DNA of 64,000 nucleotides from Lunularia cruciata (lineage: Eukaryota > Streptophyta > Marchantiopsida > Lunulariales > Lunulariaceae). Position 1 is the first letter of the stretch. Every line of letters begins with the position of its first letter. The stretch is taken from the NCBI GenBank assembly GCA_948567375.1, contig OX419762.1, forward strand, positions 35,445,034 to 35,509,033, in the 5' to 3' direction. The notes beneath the pieces are model-generated. The model ran no database searches. It worked only from the letters and a program-made list of their open reading frames with translations, and had not been told where the DNA came from. The position numbers and the translations under genes are program-made. This document shows, piece after piece, positions 37,115 to 48,489 of this stretch.

Positions 37115-37570
37115 ATATTAGCTTCACTTTGGGGAGCTCATCTCATTCCCTCACCTCTGTGAACGTGCCAACTAGACACTCTTTTACTTGATGATTAAAC
37201 CTTCAACAAAGCAGCGATGAATAACGATTTTATAAACGGGTCCCATCAATAAAATCGTGATATTTGCGACTCTTTTCAGCTACAAGTCTTGCTAAACTTA
37301 TAATGAAGTTATTGGACATGAGATGCGTTTCAGTGGCACTCCCTTCAACACTGAGTTCATACGGTCAGCGTAATATTTCGAAGAGTTCTCGAATCGAAGT
37401 TCTCGAAAAAGAGCTATATAAATACATACTATGGTACAATCTGGTTATGTGCACGAGAATCGGACAACATGACATGAACGCAGTAGCATGACGCCATAGA
37501 TGACTGGTAGTTGCGGGCTTTGAAATCCATCATACCATGGAATACAACCGCATACTTAACACATCTATCG

Positions 37571-37630
37571 GGAAAGGCGACCGCGTAGGATAAGAAGAAG
37601 GATGGGAAGACCCCATCAAGCCGGACAAGG
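37571..37630 (-). repeat. Dispersed ~60-bp repeat, copy 5 (inverted)
   Basis: GGAAAGGCGACCGCGTAGGA, then AGAAGGATGGGAAGACCCC and CAAGCCGGACAAGG: the reverse complement of copy 1 with few changes. It is closer to copy 1 (CCTACGCGGTCGCC) than to its neighbour copy 4. Confidence 0.6.
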
Positions 37631-39850
37631 ATGAAACATAACAGGTGAAATGGTGCTAAGCCCCCTAGTATCAATACGAGAATGTCCTACTGCACCCAAG
37701 ACACATCTATCTACGATAGAAGGACAATCTATCCTTTATGTCTTGATTCGGGGTTGATAAAGTCTACTCCGGTTTTCGCGGGTTTCGTGTTCACGTTGAG
37801 AGTGATTCCTCTGGTTGGAGAGGTTGTCTTGTCTGATGAGGTTGCCTGGTTCAGCTGCCGTTTATACCTTTGATTTCATCCAGTTTACGGGACGCGATTG
37901 AAAGGATTTGATGATAAAAGGTCCCACTGTTCGTTTTGACCAATCCTTCTGGACGATGTTGAATAGACAACGCACAGAAAGTTGAATCTTATCATCCACC
38001 GCTCCTCCTAATCATGCTTTACAGTGATTCTGTATAACTATGTGAGAGTTGCAAATTAAACAAGCGATCGAACGAGAATATTAATGAGGAGGAAAGAGAG
38101 CGATACTTGCCAACAAGTATTTTGATATGAACGTAGGGATCCAATCGCAAAGAAGATTCTTGTTAGCAGAGATGTGATCTTGAACAAACTTTCTATGTTG
38201 GAGTCTGATTGATTCTGACTTGCCAGATTCTATATCCAGATGTGCTCTCTGATGCCAACGATGATTTGCACCGTTACAGTCTTAGTTAATATAAGTTGAC
38301 GTGGTCCTAAAAATTCGGTATAAAACTTTCCAGTTGAACGATAATGCAGTTACTATATGTAAAACGAGGATATTGAAGGCGGCTGGGCCTGTGCCCACTG
38401 ATCCAGTATCAGTGAAAGAACGTGATACGAGGTTTCGTATGCAATCAACAGTCCAGCTTGATCCTGTTTGAATATTCCCACGAGAAGACAGGTCGGTCGT
38501 CATCACAGCACCGTAGGAGGTAGCGGTGCTCTCTCGTAGGAGGTTTGCCGACGAGGAGTTTAATTATCAGTCGATTCGGATGTTGTGTTCAGCCATTGGG
38601 GAAATTCAAGGGTGAGGGTAGTCAAATACTTTGCATATGTACATTGTACAACACAAAAATGTTCTCACAGCTCCATACGGAGGCATTTGAACCCCTTCGT
38701 GCGTGCTTACTTGTTCACCTATGATGCAAGAAGAGAAACACAAGAATTTTATTTGACTTAGATGCAGCATTGTGGCGGGAAGATTGTGCTCTGCATACTG
38801 TCTAAACCTCATCATCCCGTCTTGAATTTGCCGCTACCATTGAGTGTTATCACGACTTTTACTTTCCCCTCCCCGAAAGAAGAGAGTCAAACATGTATGA
38901 TTCATGTCATGTCCAGCATAGCATAGCATACTCTTTCTGAGATTATGATTATAAAGTAACGAATTGTTGGACCGCACAAGCCCACGATACGTAGTGGCAC
39001 TAACCTAGTATGTGTTATGCTAGAACCCATACAGATCCTTACCTGCTTCGTGTACAGGGATGTGGCAACGCATACAGCATCGATATATTCTGAAGTGAAA
39101 TTACTGTGACTGACGTATTCGTAGCTGAATTTTCCAAAGGGATCCGACTTCTGACAAATGGAGAAGTGAAGTCCAGTACTACTGGAAGCAAGATCCTCTC
39201 TTTATGGAGAGGATCAACGTGTTTGTGCACAGTCACTTCGTCACGAACAATTTCATTGAGGGCGAGCCTTTGCTCCAGTTAAGACCAACAAGACGGGCGC
39301 CTAAACTGACGGAGCGTTCACAAAATGGCTTAGAGTATGATTTGATACTCCAACGCCGGTGTGACGAGATTAACGTGTTCATTATTATTATATCTTATGT
39401 TATTGACATGGTTATTGTAGTATGTTACATGTTACACACTTCTGTTGCGTTATCTTGAATATGTTTTCAGGAGTTCAAGTTTTTTTTAAATTATTGGTTG
39501 GGCTTTCTATGCCACTCCTTTAAACGACAATTGTGTACCCATATGAAACATGTTTATGATATTATTTCCATCACCATGTACATGGTCATCATAGTTTGTG
39601 CGATTAAAGAATTGTATAACTAAAGGAAGACCTAATTGCATTTGTTGGTTTAAGTTCTTTTTTGTTTTTGGTGTGTCTTTAATCTTCACAGAATCAATTT
39701 AATTACACATATATGGTGCGTTAGGCAACTTCCGCTCATTGTTAAGCATTGTGCGTCTTGTAGTGAGATAAAGATACTTTTACACTTGATAGTAATGGTT
39801 TGAAATGTCCTTGAATTTTACCATGATCTAATGCATTGCTAGGCAATTGT
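37631..39850. other. Intergenic region without recognised genes
   Basis: No coding frame with recognisable content. Short direct motifs such as GATAAAAGGTCCC and repeated ACATGTTA-type words near 39400-39430 are not long enough to call. Confidence 0.35.
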
Positions 39851-41210
39851 TCTTGCTTATATTAATGTTGCCCTTGCATAAGATGTTCTCCATGTGGATG
39901 ACCTTCTGTTACTAGGAGATCTGCATGTGGCATTTGGTATATTCTCCTCTAGTATTGCTTGTCAACCGACTTACCTCATTTGTACAGTTCCCCCCTCCTT
40001 GTCCTTCCTATCATGTCCGAGAGCCTTTGATAGGAGGATTATGGGAGTCTTTGGTGATATTCTTGGACTAGGGACCTTTGAGTGTGTGATAGGGGATATG
40101 CCACATAGACAGACGGCTTTGCCGATCTCGTGTGGAGGGGTTTGCTTGCTTTCTATGGAGGAGACAACACCTATAGCATTTTTGGGTAGTTGGGCTCTCT
40201 TGGCACCCCTACTTTCCTCTTGTTTTGTGGTTGTTGATAGGACGGTTTTGGAGACTTATGTGACAAAGGTGGAGGAGGGATCATTTTCTCTCGAGATGTT
40301 ATTGCGGCAGATGAGAGATACTCTATCCCCATGGGCACAAGAGGACTTTCCATCTTTTGCTTCACTATTGTTAGATTGAACTAGAGGTTTACAATCTTCC
40401 TTGATGGAGTGACATTGTGAGCATACGCTACATTCTCTCTTAGGTGACTTGTCCATTCCTCAAGCTACTAGAGCACATCTTCACTCTTGCTCCAGCAAGG
40501 GTGCAGGCTCTTGGATCCTAGCTTGACCATGCATTAGGGCATTTTGACTCGCACTAGCTACTTTCTCTACAATGATGAGGTTTTGCCTAGGTTTGGTCCA
40601 CCCATCTGCATCTTGATTACTCACTTGTGAGTGTGGTTCTACACTAGATGCACTAGTGGTCCACATGACATGATGTCCTTTTAGAGGATAGAGGATAGCT
40701 ACCCATGATGCTATTAGGGACATAGTGTTTGATATGGCACAAGAGAGTGGACACTTGGCTTGGAGGGAGCATTCGCATGCTTTGTAGATGACACACTTAT
40801 ACTTGGTCTGAGATGATCAAGTGATAATAGCAGATATCATGGTTACGGACCCTGCATGTGATACAATTTTGGAAGGAGTGATTACCCATATCCCTGGATG
40901 GGCAGAAAATGCAGCACTAGGTCGCAAGGTCTCCAAGTATAGAGGCATGTAGTGAGGTCACCTCTTTGTTCCTCTAGCCTTGGAGTTATATGGAGCGATG
41001 GACACAACATTCAACATAGTTGTCAAGGAGTGTGTGAGAGCTTATCATGTTAGGCGCCAAGGGGTACCACTCTCACTCTCATGCTTTGTAGCATATTTTA
41101 GATAATGTGTGTCCATTTCTCTATAGAATGCAGTGGTTGGTGCAATCTATATGAGAGCAATCACACTAGGTGATGCTTCTTTGGATGCTCTATTTGTTTG
41201 TAGACTGTAC
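39850..41210 (+). mobile_element. LINE-type retrotransposon, 3' part only (broken)
   Basis: Frames on the + strand resemble the region behind the RT of plant LINE-like elements: LPISCGGVCLLSMEETTPIA followed by FLGSWALLAPLLSS (about 40118-40225). Further on come RFCLGLVHPSA, a Cys/His cluster LTCECGSTLDALVVHMT with CPFRG (about 40570-40690), TTHDAI-like and AQESGHLAWREH (40732 on), and VPLALELYGAMDT with FNIVVKECVRAYHVRRQG (40971-41065). The Cys/His cluster followed by a nuclease-like tail is a LINE C-terminal feature. No RT catalytic core is left. The 486-bp frame 39894-40379 is the longest remnant. The element ends where a family-C LTR begins (41211). Confidence 0.6.
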
Positions 41211-41460
41211 TGTGAGCCGGCTTGTCTCTCACTCAGGATGAACCTCTGATGGCTATTATGGTAGTGCACCATGGACAAAAAAGGCAAAGAACCCCAACTC
41301 CATCATACGCCTCCAAGGCTAACACTCCAATACTCAAGACATTGCTCACTAAAGAACTCAATGAGAGAGAGATAGTTGCAAATAAAGGATGATGAGTACT
41401 TCCTCACCCCTTGTTTATATACTTGTGAAATAGTTACGCACCAAAGTTACTAATTATTGG
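41211..41460 (-). repeat. Truncated LTR of family C
   Basis: It begins TGTGAGCCGGCTTGTCTCTC and matches 56608-56860 with about ten changes, more diverged than the other copies. It stops near TAATTATTGG, where a family-D LTR fragment starts. Confidence 0.85.
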
Positions 41461-41567
41461 AGTTGTCGTGCGTATATACATTGCTACACAATATACATCG
41501 CTACAACATCATACACTATAGAAGCACAACTCACACATAAGTCATACATAGACTCTAAAGTGCCACA
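41461..41567 (-). repeat. LTR fragment of family D
   Basis: From CGTGCGTATATACATTG to AAAGTGCCACA it matches 44104-44211 (ATGCGTATATACATCG ... AAAGTGACACA). The fragment abuts the truncated family-C LTR. Confidence 0.75.
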
Positions 41568-41588
41568 ATAATCAGATTGTTTACCATT

Positions 41589-41617
41589 CTCAACTCAACT
41601 CAACTCAACTCAACTCA
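41589..41617 (+). repeat. Pentanucleotide microsatellite (CTCAA)n
   Basis: CAACTCAACTCAACTCAACT pattern, about six units of 5 bp, in non-coding DNA. Confidence 0.9.
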
Positions 41618-41989
41618 GTACTTGATTTGCCACTCTATAAACTGCCAACAACAGGGCATTGATTACAGTCAAGCCACACCCACTCCAACATAGAGAATCC
41701 AGGTGACGCTCACCGGTGTCATTGGGAAAATAATCTACACGTAGTATTGGTGCCATTTGGTGTGATTTTTCATGTTAGTGAACTCAAGGTTTATGTTATG
41801 GTGAAACCGGTAGTTGTTTTGTGTTCCTGTAAGCTCAAGGATTTTCTCTTGTGTTAAGGAAGGGAGGAAATTGAGTGGTGGATTTTCTTTAATGTAACAT
41901 AAGCTCGGGGTATTTTTCTTGTCACTTAACCGTTGGAGTATTACTATGTTATTGGGGGTCTCAAGAATTTTTGGGGAAGAGCAGTAGGG

Positions 41990-42960
41990 CTGAGTAAGAA
42001 TTTTTCGAGAAGAGGAGAATTTTGGAGAGAAGAATTGACAGTGAGAAGTTTTGGGAGTTGAGAAAAATGTCTTTCAGGAGTTCACAATGAGAAGTTTTGG
42101 GAGATGAGAGAGTTGGCAGTGAGGGTTTTTGGGAAGTGGCAGAAGGGTTTGAGAAGACATGGAATTTGAAAACAGAAAAGGTTTTTTAGGAGAAATGCTA
42201 TTCAGGAGTGGAATCTTCGGACAGTGAGAAGTTTCTGGAGATAAGAGGGCTGGTAGTGAGGGTTTTTGGGAAGTGGCAGAAGGGTTTGAGAAGACAGTGA
42301 ATTTGAAAAGAGAAAAGGTTTTCAGGAGAAATGTTATCCATGAGTGGAATTTTTGGACAGTTGGAAGTTTTGGGAGATGAGAGGGTTGGTAGGAAGCTCT
42401 TCAAGAATTGACATGGGGTTTCAAGAAGGAGAAATGCCTCTTCTAGGAGTTGACAGTGAGAAGTTTTGGGAGTTGAGAAAAATGTCTTCCAGGAGTTCAC
42501 AGTGAGAAGTTTTGGGAGATGAGAGGGCTGGCAGTGAGGGTTTTTGGGAAGTGGTAGAAGGGTTTGAGAAGACATGGAATTTGAAAACAGAAAAGGTTTT
42601 CAGGAGAAATGCTATCCAAGAGTGAAATTTTTGGACAGTGAGAAGTTTTGTGAGATGAGAGGGCTGGCAGTGAGGGTTTTTGGGAATTGGAAAAAGGGTT
42701 TGAGAAGACAGTGAATTTGAAAAGAGAAAAGGTTTTCAGGAGAAATGCTATCTAGGAGTGGAATTTTCGGACAGGTGGAAGTTTTGGGAGATGAGAGGGC
42801 TGGCAGGAAGCTCTTCAAGAATTGAAATGGGGTTTTGAGAAGGAGAAATGCCTCTTCCAGGAGTTGACAGTGAGAAGTTTTGGGAGTTGAGAAAAATCTC
42901 TTCCAGGAGTTGAGTTTACAGTGAGTGTTTCAAGAGAATGACATAACAAAGAGTTTCGGG
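41990..42960. repeat. Tandem repeat array with ~417-bp higher-order period
   Basis: Sub-units of about 130 bp contain GTGAGAAGTTTTGGGAGATG, GTGAGGGTTTTTGGGAAGTG, GAAAAGGTTTTCAGGAGAAA and GGAATTTTCGGACAG. The marker GGGAGTTGAGAAAAAT occurs near 42056, 42470 and 42887, that is every 416-417 bp. The array has about two and a half higher-order units. Long frames on the minus strand (42198-42575 and 42612-42818) exist because the period is close to a multiple of three; they encode Leu/Pro/Ser repeats and are not thought to be a gene. Confidence 0.85.
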
Positions 42961-43890
42961 GAATGCCAAAGAAGGGAGTGAAAGAGAAGGAAGCGACTTG
43001 TTTTCAAGAAAGGTGTGAGCTATGTTTCAGGAGAATGACATAACAAAGATTCCGGGTGAATGATAGAGAAGGAAGTGATTAGTTTCGGGACAAGAATAAA
43101 GAAGAAATGGAACAAGAACCTGTCGACCAGAGAACAGACTTGGAGAAGATCTCAGACGGAGTCATGACAAAATGGAGGGCTAAGAATTGTAAGGATTAGG
43201 ATGTAGAACTTGCTCAGTTCTCCTCCTTTGTGTACATGCTTTGCCGTTGAAGATTTTAGTCGGTCATTTTATTGTTTGAAGCTGCTTGGGTTTCCCTTGA
43301 AAAATTTATAACTCCAAGGCTTGGGATTACGATAAATATATACTTCCTTGATGAATGTGAATCTTTAGTCCATGAATAGTATAAATGAGAGGACTCTAGT
43401 CTCGGAGCTCTCAGTCTTAGTCGAGCCGCATTTCCAAGACCTGTCACTGACCTGATCATGATTATCTGAACCTGGCCATAGGACTGTGATTCGTTAGAGG
43501 AATTACATCACAACCCACTGAACGCAACTTAATATGGACAGAACTTTAACATTGGCAATGAAGCTTGAAGAATAAGATTGCGCCAATGAGTCCAATCCAA
43601 GAAGCCATTTACCATGAGCCTACATTCAGAGAGATCATTAGCAAGCTGCTCTAGCAAGAAGGACTGCTAGCCGGGCAAGTAGAGAGAGCGCATCTGATTA
43701 CAAAAAGGCTTTGAAAGTTGACAAGCCAAGCAGTCCAAGCGCAAGCAGCCAGGTGCCTGGCGCACTCTTGAGACCAACCAATCCCCATTACACCAACCTC
43801 TGTCCACCATAGCCAGGAACTCGAAGGCTCAACATCAGAGAAGTGAGCTCTCTGGAGCTGCACTTCAAAAGTATACCCCCTGGACTTGAG
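42961..43890. other. Non-coding stretch beyond the tandem array
   Basis: It carries on with a few diverged array-like words (TCAGGAGAATGACATAACAAAGA twice, near 42935 and 43030) and then single-copy sequence. No gene recognised. It may be part of the family-D LTR or of the site into which D inserted. Confidence 0.35.
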
Positions 43891-43899
43891 CTAGGTCTG

Positions 43900-44211
43900 A
43901 AACCCTAACAGTCCCGCTGATGGCACACTTGATGGTACGAATGGTGCAAAGTGATGGTGGGCCCCACCATGAAGTCAGTACCCCAAACACAAAATCTGAC
44001 CGTCAGAAAGTAGTCTTTAAGATACTGCTAAAATAACTCTAACTACTATCACTGGAACTCCAGTGTCCAAGCAATCTAGATGCGACACTACAAATGGCAT
44101 GATAGTTATCATGCGTATATACATCGTCACACAACATACATCACTATCAACATCATACACTATAGAAGCACAACTCACACATAAGTCATACATAGACTCT
44201 AAAGTGACACA
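43900..44211 (-). repeat. 3' LTR (start) of element D
   Basis: On the minus strand the LTR begins TGTGTCACTTTAGAGTC at 44211, directly after the purine tract (44212-44225). The first 108 bp recur at 41461-41567. The other end is not defined; 43900 is a guess. Confidence 0.5.
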
Positions 44212-44225
44212 ATTGCCCCCCTAGT
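44212..44225 (-). other. Polypurine tract of element D
   Basis: Minus strand CTAGGGGGGCAAT immediately before the LTR start TGTGTCAC; this is the plus-strand primer position expected in an LTR retrotransposon. Confidence 0.7.
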
Positions 44226-44379
44226 TGGCGGTTAGGTCCCTCTAACTCTAGATAGCCATCTACTCTAAGTATATGGTATACCCTATAATGGGCAAAGATC
44301 AAGAGGCCGGGTGCTATGGAGCCCCATCGTTAGTCACCTGTCTGCAATCTATACCATATAAAGAATGAACTAGCTATAG

Positions 44380-44605
44380 GTCAAGTACATCTAGGACATA
44401 ACCACTATCCCTGAGGAACCACCGTGAGGGGAGGAGTCATACATAGCATATGCCATCCTCTCAAACAGCTATCACACACTAATATAGTAGCAGCTCCACC
44501 AGAAGAGTCACATAACATACACCTCAAGCCTACATGTACAAGTGCAAAGCTTACGTCCATAGTACCATCAATGTTTGGGAGGTGGCATGGCGCACAATTG
44601 TGCAC
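44380..44605 (-). pseudogene. PHD finger behind the integrase of element D
   Basis: The frame reads CMLCDSSGGAATILVCDSC, then LRGWHMLCMTPPLTVVPQG, a stop, and WLCPRC. This is the complete C4HC3 pattern of a PHD finger: CxxC, CxxC, HxxC, the PPL and VPxG words and W-x-CPxC. PHD fingers read histone H3 tails. Here it stands where chromoviruses have a chromodomain, so a targeting role is inferred. The single stop between VPQG and WLCPRC breaks this copy. Confidence 0.8.
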
Positions 44606-44819
44606 ATGATCCTTTCAAACAACACCATCATGTCCTTCTAACACAAGGACTCTAGATGGCAAAACCTCATGCACTCTCAAGTTAGTACGGCCTATCAAAA
44701 CATCAAGTGTTGTCGGTGCTGTCTGTTGTAGATATACATAATCGCTTGGATGAAATTGACGGATTGAGGGTCTATAACCTCCTCCTTGAATGGTAGCATA
44801 GCGTTAGGTATCTCTATGC

Positions 44820-45700
44820 TAAGCAATCTCCACATTCTCAAAGGCCATCAGCATCATCCTCCGAGAGATCTCTACCCGTTGAGAACATGCGCTCATCCAT
44901 ACATCGGGATCATCTAAGTCCAAAACTACTGTAGCATCTTGATAAATGGCTACATGTAAATCTGGATCTTGTCCATAGAGTAGAGATGCTAAGGAGGCTT
45001 GCCGGCTGAACCGATAGCCCATGGTGAACCAAGGTAATTGGAGATCCCAATCTCCCAAGTGCTCTCTTTGCAAACCATACTTTGCAATCCTTTCTTCACT
45101 TTCTGAACCACTCTCTCTACTAAGCTATCTGCCTCAGGGGTGATCTTGAGAGGTAGTACGGTGATCAATCAAAGCCTTGTCACATAAGACCTAAAACTTC
45201 CCCAACAACTTTGTACCCTGATCAGTCAAAACCTCAACTGGTGCACCAAAATGACTAAGAACTCAATCCAAGAACAAGTAAGTTGTCCCTTCACTAGACT
45301 TGTCAGGAAGTGCCACCAACTCAATCCACTTGGAGAAGTGCTCTACTATCACCAAAACATACCAATGATGTCTCACAGTCAGCGGTAAAGGTCCGGCAAA
45401 GTCCAAACTCCAATGGTAACCCAATCCCATGATAGGTAATGGGTGTAACTGTGGCAAAGGAGCATTGAATGATGCTCTAATTCGGTCACAAACCACACAT
45501 CTGGCAGCAAACTGTTGTTCCATGGCCTGCCTACCACACCACCAATAATGACTCAGGAGTAAGCTATATGTATGCTTTACTCCAAAATGTCCTAGCTCCT
45601 CATGAGCATGATGGACCAACTGTGGTCTTTGAGATGGAAGTGGCACTACTCGCACTCTACCATCCTCCCATACATGCAAAAGGTGTATGCCCTCTAATCT
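44820..45700 (-). pseudogene. Integrase of element D
   Basis: HHCC zinc region: HHAHEELGHFGVKHTYSLLL and CVVCDRI (45640-45480). Core: YHWSLDFAGPLPL (first Asp), VLTDQGTKL (second Asp, after a stop near 45260) and a decayed DHP...VERVVQ (Glu). The open part 45263-45679 is 138 codons. It resembles the integrase of element A and ends in the stretch leading to the PHD finger. Confidence 0.8.
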
Positions 45701-45985
45701 GAATTTTTTGGCTCATTGAAGGACATGGTCTCTCTCCTTGGCCCCAATTGTGCCACCCACAACACCAATGCAAAGATAGTCCATCACTAAGATATCATCA
45801 TGAATGTCTTGCTAAACTATACCAATATCTTCACTCATTGGATCTGTGACCTCAATAACTCCTCCTGTATGTGCTGAGAGAGATACCACCAAAGCCTCAA
45901 AAGATATACACAAAAAGGCATATGCATACCAACCTGGCACCATCTCCTCATCTGTCTCACAATGCCAATGTGCTCCGGTCTGATC

Positions 45986-46480
45986 CTATTGGCTGGGACA
46001 TGGGTTTCTACTCAACCCAACTACATCACGGTTCACCACTCCAGGTCTGTGAAAAATTGTGAAATCGTACTCCTGTAAAATCAAAGCCCATCGTGCAAGC
46101 TTCCTTGAAAGCTTGTCGGACTCCATCAACCACTTTAGTGGCTGATGATCAGTGATGAGAGTGAAAGGGTACCAAATAGGTAACATCAAAAATGTACTAC
46201 TGCCCAAACTGCTGCCAAGCACTCTCCCTCATATGAACTATACTTCACCTCCGCTCAATTGTTGGAGTGACTAGCATAGGCCACCACAAACTCCTTCCCC
46301 TCATCATCATGTTGGGTGAGCATCGCTCCAAGCCCCAACATACTCCAATCAGTATGAACCTGAAATGGTCATCCTCTGATCCGTCTCCTCAAAATAGGAG
46401 CAGATGTCAACCTCTCCTTGAGCTCTACAAAAACTCTCTCCTACTCATCTCCCCAACACCACTCTTGTGTAAGCTTGGTC
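45986..46480 (-). pseudogene. RNase H of element D
   Basis: LTQEWCWGDEQERVFVELKE, then FQVHTD, FVVAYASHS, YSSYEGECLAAVWAV, LITDHQPLKWLMESDKLS and FTIFHRPGVVNRD follow the order of a gypsy RNase H. Its start is separated from the RT by the solo LTR at 46481-47171; removing the LTR and one TSD copy makes the reading continuous (ALTKLT then KLTQEW). Confidence 0.8.
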
Positions 46481-47171
46481 TGTAACACCCATTTGTGCAT
46501 GTGTGTGGTATTGTGATATTTAGCTTGGTATTACAAGTACTTAAGAGATATTATTTTTATAGAGATAAAGGATGGTTCTATATTAGTCATGGTTAGCTAA
46601 AGTTAGTCATAGCTAAGATAGAGGGGACCTTACTTTAGAGGAAGTAGAATTGATGAGCACCACAATTTTGGATTTTAGTGTGTTGACTTGGTATTATTCC
46701 TAGATGTTTGGTTTTGAGGAAAGAGTTGAGAACTCTTGGGCCCGTAAGCCTTTTTTTTTGGATTCTTCTTTAGTCCAAGGATAGCCCATGTGAAGGAATC
46801 CTTGACTTAGTGGTTGGGTCAAGATAAGACCACATGCTTAGGGGAATATGCCCATGTGAATGGATATTCCTTTCTACTTTGTGACTTTACTTGACTTTTA
46901 GTCTAGTAACTTGAGTTACTACGGTAATTAGTAACTTTGGTATGTAACTATTTCACAAGTATATAAACAAGGGGTGAGGAGGTATTCATCATCTTTTCAT
47001 TTGCAACTATCTCTCTCTCATTGAGTTCTCTAGTGAGCAATGTCTTGAGTCTTGGAGTGTTAGCCTTGGAGGAGTATGATGGAGTTGGAGTTCCTTGCCT
47101 TCTTAGTCCATGGTGCGCTACCATAATAGCCATTAGAGGTTCCATCTGAGTGAGAGCCAGGCCGGCTCACA
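46481..47171 (+). mobile_element. Solo LTR of family C inside element D
   Basis: 691 bp, TGTAACACCCATTTGTGC...CCGGCTCACA. The target-site duplication is 4 bp, GGTC (46477-46480 and 47172-47175). A TATA box (TATATAAA) is at 46960-46967. It separates the RT from the RNase H of D. Confidence 0.92.
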
Positions 47172-47179
47172 GGTCAGCT

Positions 47180-48160
47180 TTGTCAAGGCCTTGGCAATGG
47201 CACTAAATCCTCTAACATAGTGGCAATAGAAGTTTGCCAACCCAAGGAATGCTCACACTCTACTCACATTCGTAGGCTAAGGAATATGTGCAATGGCCTC
47301 CACCTTGGTCTGTTGAACACCAAGTCCTCCGGGGTAGATAGTGTAACCCAAATACTCAACCTGCTCGTGGAAGATTCTACACTTCCCAAGATGTAATTTG
47401 AGTCCATGAGATCTCAACCTCTCAAACACCTCCAACAATTGTCTCTCATGCTCCTCCACACTAGTGCTATAGACCAAAATGTCATCAATATAGCACCAAA
47501 CAAAATCCAATCTAGCTAGGATCCTATCCATGACCCTCTTGAACTCAGTAGGGGTGTTCTTTAACCCAAAATGTAAGAACCTCCACTAATATAACACATC
47601 CTTGCCGTGAGGATCAATAGCCCAAAATGTTATCTTGGACTTATCCTCCTCTCTGATCAGCAACTGATGATATCCCGCTCAAAGATCCAAAGTACTGAAG
47701 ACCTTTGCATGCCCAATCACATCAAAAATCTCCTCTGGTGTAGGCATGGCATACCGATCAGCCCTGGTCTATCGGTTGATAGGACGGTAATCTCCACACA
47801 TCCACCTATTTGTGTAGTTGCCATGCATATCCTTCTTGGCTGACATCACTATGATTTATGCATACTCTCCATGTGAAATCTCCACCAAACCAGCCTCACA
47901 AAGGTCACTACTCCAATTTTGAATCAATGTCCTCTCCATCTCACTATATCAATAAGGACTTCGTAAAATTGGTGTATCGCTAGTCAGCTCAATCCGTATA
48001 CTAGGTCCCTTTAGAGCACCCAAATCCTTCATACTAAAGGCAAAACAACTCGTGTGGCTCCTCAAGAACCTCCAAACCCTCTGTCCTTCCTCTCCAATAA
48101 GCTTGGGTCCAAGATCTGGCTCCCATGTATCCTCTATAACTATAGGAGTGGAAGACATAC
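47180..48160 (-). pseudogene. Reverse transcriptase of element D
   Basis: Upstream part with FLRSHTSCFAFSMKDLGALK; RT blocks MCGDYRPINR, KVFSTLDL then AGYHQLLI, FLHFGLKNTPTEFKRVM and VWCYIDDILVYS (YIDD at about 47470-47495), then VEYLGYTIYPGG and FLGLANFY. Stops occur near 47590, 47670 and 47770. The 257 bp at 47172-47428 have been copied into element F. Confidence 0.8.
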
Positions 48161-48489
48161 TGACTGGCTGCTACATTGGGCCCTTGGGAGCAATAGTGTC
48201 ATGCCCCCGACTACTAGAGGTCCCAACCTTTGTGTGAAAAACTCCCTCCACTCTGGTTGCAAGCTCCACATGTCCACTAGCTACATCTCAAGTGGATCAA
48301 GGGTGTACTCCAAGTAGACCACTCTCCCTAGTAGCTACTAGTTGTGTCTCAAGAATACCATGTCCATTCGGTCCATCGCCCCCGGCATGTGCTTGAATCG
48401 TCTCAATAGGCATAGGGCTCACAAGTGTCCGAGTGGTGATGCCTAGCAAATGCATCCTACACTGCTCTACCAAGCCAAGCCTCACAATC

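Noticed and set aside
42198-42818. Minus-strand frames with repeated Leu/Pro/Ser peptides
   Set aside because: They are produced by the tandem repeat whose period is near a multiple of three; no start context or domain.
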